Below are positions 32,701 to 36,402 of a stretch of 36,402 nucleotides of DNA, one piece after another. Position numbers and translations under genes: made by a program. A model generated the notes under the pieces. That model saw only the letters and a program-made list of their open reading frames with translations. It ran no database searches and was not told where the DNA came from. The first letter of the stretch is position 1; each line of letters begins with the position of its first letter. Source of the stretch: Methylocystis sp. ATCC 49242 (GTDB lineage: Bacteria > Pseudomonadota > Alphaproteobacteria > Rhizobiales > Beijerinckiaceae). Where the stretch lies: positions 1-36,402 of the forward strand of contig NZ_KE124771.1 in NCBI RefSeq assembly GCF_000188155.2. The letters are read 5' to 3'.

Positions 32701-32820
32701 AAGAAAGACAGGCTCACGCTGCTCGATGCCGCTGAGGAGATTCTGCAGCAGCTTGAGATCGATATCGACAAGGCCAAGATAAAGCGGCTGATTGAGGAAG
32801 ACGAGAAGAAGGTCACCTGA
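29746..32820 (+). CDS. PNP-type nucleosidase fused to STAND-like region, putative antiphage effector
   Basis: A 1024-residue protein. Residues 10-285 form a purine nucleoside phosphorylase/MTA-SAH nucleosidase-type domain: IGLVVPLEEELL with an acidic residue at the MTAN Glu12 position, MCLGIAGSLSDDMRLGSVCY, AIETESGG (catalytic Glu) and VRGISDYAD (catalytic Asp). Residues 375-510 look like a decayed NTPase: PVVIDGENIRGKKTT resembles a Walker A (GxxxxGKK) and LVFIIENM a Walker B. The remaining 500 residues are helical, likely a sensor. Nucleosidases of this fold act as immune effectors that cleave ATP after phage infection. ATG 29746 begins the domain; it lacks a good ribosome site, so an upstream in-frame ATG near 29686 is possible. 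Confidence 0.8.
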   Translation: MTTKDKLPEYFDIGLVVPLEEELLQVIDQFPSVDDRSTDTVFCHAVNSGKPNIRMIVVQQQGMGRTHAMNAANFLLERYDIGLMMCLGIAGSLSDDMRLGSVCYSGKIADVLDNNKITDLDDDSSDTEFSPTHYDTPDKFTHAFGYMRTQPHLRPIYLQWQEQRKSVAEKLVADEVPAPGGKTERIAEPKTQNGVIVCGMVSKSETYNKKLRAVDRALLAIETESGGVFSQARYHGERPAMTVRGISDYADKGKKKLEYASKGGVRTLAAANAASFLHLQITRNPYFEKALQERRSGNQETLLLTASPVEKDLITESIELVTKEIDEALRKLSPEYKLQHKGYRLPMPRVRRSAEDALVQRDDTPVDVRDVLKTRDRIVLSIPRTYPDQSLPWVIASDLLTTELDDRQTMPVVIDGENIRGKKTTFAEIVSPDLAQINDHAGARLVFIIENMPFTSKHRVEAILDEVEKYHDAKCIFIVQGDDALIGESNFASRSAAVHYDSCEISFLEIAHFIEKNFGMSGDESEVIAKRLRDTFYEFSLDAHPTYFAGIPRETLSALLQANRRSELIQLAVDGFLTFIVAGDKADVALGKKARSRFLRNLTVEMMLEKRSFDQAELIAFTKVFADRHDFDIDPLAFINGFVDQGIMHFESGKARISLPFIESYLLAAELAAKPELAKRYFVIDQDFDFATFDLYAEIGAAPDIIIRIKDALEASIAELRAKNPGENILLGECIFPATVRRQESTNRLKQRLQDATRAVRDGARNAVEKQKVLDQSDRIREAVGRQRGAQMGEEDEAWTKKFEPLEQAWLSWTVATVLLGAGAEHLEADDKRCLSTFLVTGAAAVIDEWCRLQLEIDFEAMKRALTADEALANMPGPGELEEKRQFVSDVVDIIEYTSMAVPVQRVMHFLSEQARHRVLSPSVDKAEVEGVLEQVLRSTWLIDIDPEKGRKPLREAIKKLPSATFFRVIMVGHYMTRVYWSHWKKKDRLTLLDAAEEILQQLEIDIDKAKIKRLIEEDEKKVT

Positions 32821-32913
32821 CAGTAACCAACCTTGTTGGCAATCTCTTCGGAGCTCGTTGACGCGCTTTTTGCAAAAATTAAGACTTTCGAAGAATTTCC
32901 TTGATCGTTGCCG

Positions 32914-32963
32914 TGTGACTTTTATCGATAAGTGGCGGTGTTTTTTGATCGCTATTTGGCGCG
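32914..32963. repeat. Left terminal inverted repeat of the mer transposon
   Basis: Starts TGTGACTTTTATCGATAAG and matches the right end at about 46 of 50 positions. The resolvase stop codon (32952-32954) lies inside it. Confidence 0.95.
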
Positions 32964-33524
32964 ACCGAGGGTGCGGTAGACGGTCGGGCGGGAGATGGAA
33001 AACACCTCGGCCAAGTCGCTGATGGAGTAGTCGCCGGTATCGTGCATGCGGCGCAGCTCGTTTTGCTGCTTGTCGGAGAGCTTCGGCTGCTTGCCGCGCA
33101 ATTTCCCTTTGGCGCGGGCGACCGCCATGCCCTCGCGGGTGCGCATCCGAATAAGATCGGCCTCGAACTCTGCGAAGGTGGCGAGGATGTTGAAGAACAT
33201 TTTGCCCATGGGGTCGGCAGGGTCATAGACGCTCGCCCCTAGAGCGAGCCTGACGCCCCGCTTGGCCAGATCGTCGGCGATCGCGCGCGCGTCCGGGACG
33301 GAGCGCGCCAGCCGGTCCAGTTTCGGCACGACGAGCGTGTCTCCGGAGCGGACGGCGGCAAGCGCCTGGTCGAGTCCGGGCCGCGCGCGGTTGGTCCCTG
33401 TCAGACCATGGTCGGTGTAGATGCGCTCCGGGCGGACGCCGAGCTTTTCCAGTGCCGCCCTTTGGGCGGCGAGGTCCTGCTTGTCGGTCGAGCAGCGGGC
33501 ATAGCCGATTGTGATGGTCGTCAT
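32952..33524 (-). CDS. tnpR: Serine resolvase of the transposon
   Basis: A 190-residue resolvase/invertase. The catalytic domain has IGYARCSTDKQDLAAQRAAL (Ser12), PKLDRLARSVPDARAIADDL and NILATFAEFEADLIRMRTRE. The hinge RAKGKLRGKQPKLS leads to a C-terminal helix-turn-helix YSISDLAEVFSISRPTVYRTL. It should resolve cointegrates at the res site in the region before the transposase gene. It diverges from the transposase gene, as in Tn552. The gene ends within the terminal repeat. Confidence 0.92.
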   Translation of the reverse strand: MTTITIGYARCSTDKQDLAAQRAALEKLGVRPERIYTDHGLTGTNRARPGLDQALAAVRSGDTLVVPKLDRLARSVPDARAIADDLAKRGVRLALGASVYDPADPMGKMFFNILATFAEFEADLIRMRTREGMAVARAKGKLRGKQPKLSDKQQNELRRMHDTGDYSISDLAEVFSISRPTVYRTLGRAK

Positions 33525-33529
33525 GGCGA

Positions 33530-33660
33530 AAACGTACGATTAAGGTACCGCTCTTGAGAGAATCATCGTACCATCTCATTGAGACGAGTGCAGCCCCGGA
33601 TTTGAGGGGGTGCGCCGTCGAGGCCAGACTGTCCGTTGAACGATCCTCTTACGGACAGAA
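33530..33660. promoter_or_regulatory. Candidate res site between resolvase and transposase
   Basis: The 170-bp divergent intergenic region holds GTACGAT (33534) facing ATCGTAC (33564) and the 30-bp dyad CTGTCCGT (33629-33636) with ACGGACAG (33651-33658). Spaced dyads of about 30 bp are the form of resolvase subsites. The promoters of both genes must lie here too. Confidence 0.55.
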
Positions 33661-33695
33661 TCTTGACCAATCCGCCCGCGTGAAAGGACGAAGCG

Positions 33696-35156
33696 ATGAG
33701 CGAGTCCACGCCCCCGCCATCCCTCGCTTGCCTGTCGGAACAGCAGCGCAAGGACGCCATGGGGCGGCTTGCGATCCTGCGGCCTCATCTTGAGCAACAG
33801 GTTTCGCTCGCCCGCGCCGCCCGACAAGCTGGCGTCGCCGCGCGCACGGCACAACGCTGGCTCATGCGCTATCGCGCCGATGGCCTCGCCGGTCTTGTCC
33901 GGCCCGTGCGCCGCGACGCCGGAACCCGTAAGCTGTCCGCTGATTTCGTCGCGCTGGTTGAAGGGCTGGCCTTGCGCAAGCCGCGCCCTTCGGTCGTGGC
34001 AATACACCGCGAGGCCGTGAAGATTGCGAAGGAACGCAACGCCAAAGCGCCGTCCTACGCGACCGTTCACGCCATTGTTCGCGGTCTCGATCCGGCGCTG
34101 ACGACACTGGCGCATGAAGGCGCTGCGGCCTTTCGCAATCGCTATGAACTCATTCACCGGCACCGTGCCGAAACGCCAAACGCGCTTTGGCAAGCGGATC
34201 ATACCTTGCTCGACATTTTGGTCGTCGATGCGAACGGCAAACCCGCGCGGCCTTGGCTCACCGTCGTTCTCGACGATCATTCCCGCGCGGTCGCCGGATA
34301 TATGGTCTTTCTCGGCGCGCCGTCCGCGCTGCATACGTCGCTGGCGCTGCGGCAAGCCATTTGGCGCAAGGCGAACCCGGCATGGCCGGTTTGCGGTATT
34401 CCCGACGTTCTTTATGTCGATCACGGCAGCGACTTCACGAGCATCCACCTCGAACAGGTCGCGGCGGCGCTTCGGATCGAACTCATTCATTCGACCGTGG
34501 GCAGGCCGCAGGGACGCGGCAAAATCGAGCGCTTCTTCGGCACCATCAATACGGAGCTTTTGCCACAACTGGCCGGACGGCTGATCGAAGGAAAACCCGT
34601 AAGCGCGCCCGCGCTGTCGCTTTCCGAACTCGACGCGGCGATCGGCGCTTTCATCGTCGGCGTCTATCACGCCCGCCCGCATAGCCAGACAGAGCAAGCG
34701 CCGCATGCGGCATGGCTTGGCGCGGGCTGGTTGCCGCGCATGCCCGAGAGTCTAGACGACCTCGACCTGCTTTTACTGACGGTCGCCAAGGCGCGCACCG
34801 TGCGCCGTGATGGCATAAGCTTTCAGGGGCTGCGCTACCTCGACACGACATTGGCGGCCTATGTCGGGGAAGCCGTCACCATCCGCTACGATCCCCGCGA
34901 CCTCTCGGAAATCCGCGTCTTTCACCAAAATCGCTTCCTATGCCGCGCGGTCAGTCCCGAGCATGCCGGGCGCACCGTGACGCTCAAAGACATTGAGACT
35001 GCGCGCACCGCCTATCGCCGTTCCTTGCGCACGCAAATCCGCGAGCGCGTCGCGCGCGTGACGGATTTTCTGCCAGCCGTCGAAGCCGCGCCAGCGCCAC
35101 TACCCGCCGCCCCCGCGAAAAAACCAAAGCTGCGAACCTATGCCGATAGCGATTGA
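33696..35156 (+). CDS. tniA: DDE transposase (Tn552 p480/TniA type)
   Basis: A 486-residue transposase. An N-terminal helix-turn-helix (about 30-75, ARAARQAGVAARTAQRWLMR) is followed by an integrase core with Asp168 (WQADHTLLD), Asp242 (LYVDHGSDFTS) and Glu278 (GRGKIERFFG), and a Mu-type C-terminal beta-barrel region around 375-430. All catalytic residues are present. AAAGGA precedes the start. The ATPase gene begins three bases after its stop, so the two are an operon. Confidence 0.93.
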   Translation: MSESTPPPSLACLSEQQRKDAMGRLAILRPHLEQQVSLARAARQAGVAARTAQRWLMRYRADGLAGLVRPVRRDAGTRKLSADFVALVEGLALRKPRPSVVAIHREAVKIAKERNAKAPSYATVHAIVRGLDPALTTLAHEGAAAFRNRYELIHRHRAETPNALWQADHTLLDILVVDANGKPARPWLTVVLDDHSRAVAGYMVFLGAPSALHTSLALRQAIWRKANPAWPVCGIPDVLYVDHGSDFTSIHLEQVAAALRIELIHSTVGRPQGRGKIERFFGTINTELLPQLAGRLIEGKPVSAPALSLSELDAAIGAFIVGVYHARPHSQTEQAPHAAWLGAGWLPRMPESLDDLDLLLLTVAKARTVRRDGISFQGLRYLDTTLAAYVGEAVTIRYDPRDLSEIRVFHQNRFLCRAVSPEHAGRTVTLKDIETARTAYRRSLRTQIRERVARVTDFLPAVEAAPAPLPAAPAKKPKLRTYADSD

Positions 35157-35159
35157 ACC

Positions 35160-35987
35160 ATGGAGCACAACGGCCGTCTTTTAGGAACATTCATCGCCAC
35201 CAAAGAGCATCGCCGCTTTGTGGAGTTTGCGAACGCCGTCCGGAAACATCGCTACATCGGCCTCTGCTACGGTCCGGCGGGCGTGGGTAAAACCCTGTCG
35301 GCGCGGCGTTACGCGCACTGGGATTTGATCGAGCCATTCATTGAACAGGGTGCGCGGGAGCATCCTGAACGCGCGGAAATCTGCGCGACCTTGGCGCGTT
35401 CGCGCGCCGTCTTCCATACGCCGACCGTGCTTGGAACCTTGCGCGACCTGCGCGAAACTCTGGATACGCGCATGTTCCACGTCAACACCTGCATCGACGG
35501 GCATTTGCACCAGGACGAAACCGGCTTCCAAGTGATCGATCTTGGCGCACGCCATATCGAGATGCTGATTTTCGACGAGGCCGAGCGCCTGTCGGTGACG
35601 GCGATCGAATTCATCCGCGACATATACGACCGCACCGGCGTCGGCGTCATTCTCATCGGCATGCCCGGCATGGAAAAGCGGCTGGAGCGCTACCCGCAGT
35701 TCTACAGCCGCGTCGGGTTCGCGCACCATTACCGGCCCCTCACCGGCGACGAGCTTTCCTTCGTGCTTACCCGCCACTGGCGCGCGCTTGGCGTCGATCT
35801 CGACGGCGCGGATTTCACAGACGCCCAAGCCGTAGCTTCGATTGCCCGCATCACCGGCGGCAATTTTCGGCTCCTGCATCGCCTGTTCACGCAAATCGAG
35901 CGCATCATGAAAATCAACGAACTCACCGTCATCACCGACGATGTGGTCGAAGCCGCCCGCAGCACCCTCGTCGTCGGACTCGCCTGA
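35160..35987 (+). CDS. tniB: Transposition ATPase (Tn552 p271/TniB type)
   Basis: A 275-residue AAA ATPase that selects targets and activates the transposase. Walker A is GPAGVGKT (38-45), Walker B is MLIFDEAERLS, and the sensor region reads VGVILIGMPGMEKRLE. Homologues in Tn552, Tn5053 and Mu (MuB) bind DNA as filaments. The start follows the transposase stop by three bases. No tniQ follows; merR lies convergent just downstream. Confidence 0.92.
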   Translation: MEHNGRLLGTFIATKEHRRFVEFANAVRKHRYIGLCYGPAGVGKTLSARRYAHWDLIEPFIEQGAREHPERAEICATLARSRAVFHTPTVLGTLRDLRETLDTRMFHVNTCIDGHLHQDETGFQVIDLGARHIEMLIFDEAERLSVTAIEFIRDIYDRTGVGVILIGMPGMEKRLERYPQFYSRVGFAHHYRPLTGDELSFVLTRHWRALGVDLDGADFTDAQAVASIARITGGNFRLLHRLFTQIERIMKINELTVITDDVVEAARSTLVVGLA

Positions 35988-35993
35988 GCCGCA

Positions 35994-36392
35994 CTACGGG
36001 GACGCCAGCATATCGAGCACCGGACATGAAGGAGCGGCGTCGCCGGAACAGCGGGCGACAGTCTCAACCAGAATACATTCGAGCTTGGCGAGATCAACGA
36101 GCTTCGCCCGCACCTCGTCAAGGTGCGTTCGCGCGATCTCTCTCACCTCGGCGCACGACGCACGAGACGGCTCGGCGAGAGCCAAGAGCGCGCGGATTTG
36201 CTCGATGCTGAATCCAAGCTCGCGGGCGCGACGGATAAAGGATAGTCTTCGGACGTGCGGCTGTTCGTAAGCTCGATGTCCGCTCGCTGTCCGTCCGGGC
36301 GGCGACATTAAACCAATGCGCTCGTAATAGCGCACGGTCTCTAAATTGACGCCCGCCGCCGCCGCCAGTCGCCCAATCGTCAAAGGCTGCAT
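35994..36392 (-). CDS. merR: Mercury-responsive regulator MerR
   Basis: A 132-residue MerR-family regulator. The N-terminal winged helix-turn-helix is TIGRLAAAAGVNLETVRYYER followed by GLMSPPGR, and a long coiled coil follows. Cys80, Cys115 and Cys123 (SCAEV and CSGDAAPSC) are the ligands expected for Hg(II), although the last two are one residue closer together than in Tn501 MerR. It both represses and activates the mer promoter. Its ribosome site AAGAGGA is completed only by joining the window end to its start, where merT diverges. Confidence 0.88.
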   Translation of the reverse strand: MQPLTIGRLAAAAGVNLETVRYYERIGLMSPPGRTASGHRAYEQPHVRRLSFIRRARELGFSIEQIRALLALAEPSRASCAEVREIARTHLDEVRAKLVDLAKLECILVETVARCSGDAAPSCPVLDMLASP

Positions 36393-36402
36393 GGATTTTT
36401 CC

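Larger units (their letters stand above)
32914..36402. mobile_element. Left part of Tn552-like mercury transposon
   Basis: The element starts TGTGAC at 32914, preceded by the target duplication TGCCG (32909-32913). It continues past the end of the window into 1-755. Gene order is resolvase (reverse), transposase of 486 and ATPase of 275 residues (forward), then merR (reverse) and the mer genes. Tn552 has the same pair with 480 and 271 residues beside a resolvase, and no tniQ; Tn5053 has tniA, tniB, tniQ and tniR. This element therefore fits the Tn552 layout better, with mercury cargo. Confidence 0.9.

Noticed and set aside
1-36402. CRISPR array, tRNA or rRNA genes
   Set aside because: No regularly spaced short repeats with unique spacers, and no cloverleaf or rRNA-like sequence, were found by reading.

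Overview
The window reads as one complete circular plasmid of about 36.4 kb that was cut open inside a mercury transposon. The two ends belong together. merR, at the extreme right on the minus strand, has its ribosome binding site made from the last 10 and first few bases of the window. The MerR-type promoter and merT begin at base 3. The 50-bp terminal repeats of the same transposon lie at 32914-32963 and 706-755, and a 5-bp target duplication (TGCCG) flanks them outside. High GC, DUF29, GDCCVxC and BrnT/BrnA proteins, a MobA/MobL relaxase and a rhizobial-style Trp leader peptide suggest an alphaproteobacterium, probably Hyphomicrobiales. The species cannot be read from the sequence.

Layout, starting at the transposon. 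32.9-36.4 kb plus 0-0.76 kb is a 4.2-kb Tn552-like element: serine resolvase, DDE transposase, AAA ATPase, and a reduced mer cargo of merR, merT and a GDCCVxC gene without merA or merP. 0.8-3.4 kb holds an NYN-domain protein, a tyrosine recombinase operon headed by a perfect 11-6-11 palindrome, and a frameshifted serine resolvase. 3.5-5.7 kb holds a DUF2975/HTH pair diverging from a lipoprotein gene, then a broken outer-membrane protein and a broken copy of the HTH gene. 5.8-11.8 kb is a patchwork of insertions: an IS110 transposase, two 197-bp MITE-like direct repeats, an ELWxxDGT-repeat protein, transposase and integrase scraps, and an IS21 relic. 11.7-16.5 kb holds a methyltransferase, a peroxiredoxin-like protein diverging from a LysR regulator, and a second-type tryptophanyl-tRNA synthetase preceded by a leader peptide with tandem Trp codons.

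16.8-24.8 kb is the maintenance block. It has two paralogous ribbon-helix-helix modules with identical tandem upstream repeats, a Tn3-derived miniature element, DUF29, a ParE-type toxin-antitoxin pair coupled to a Tat-exported protein, a replication protein, brnT/brnA, and a type Ib parA/ribbon-helix-helix partition pair with scattered AATGGTAT repeats. 24.8-28.9 kb is the mobilization block: about 1.9 kb of non-coding DNA with degenerate roughly 190-bp repeats, an RSF1010-like oriT and a MobA/MobL relaxase. 29.7-32.8 kb encodes one 1024-residue protein, a purine-nucleoside-phosphorylase-type nucleosidase fused to a degenerate STAND-like region and a long helical tail. It is probably a single-gene phage defence.

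Taken together the plasmid replicates, partitions, addicts its host with two toxin-antitoxin systems and can be mobilized by a helper. Its cargo is a mercury uptake/regulation module, an extra TrpRS, peroxide-stress genes and a candidate NAD/ATP-type nucleosidase immune effector. No tRNA, rRNA or CRISPR array was seen.
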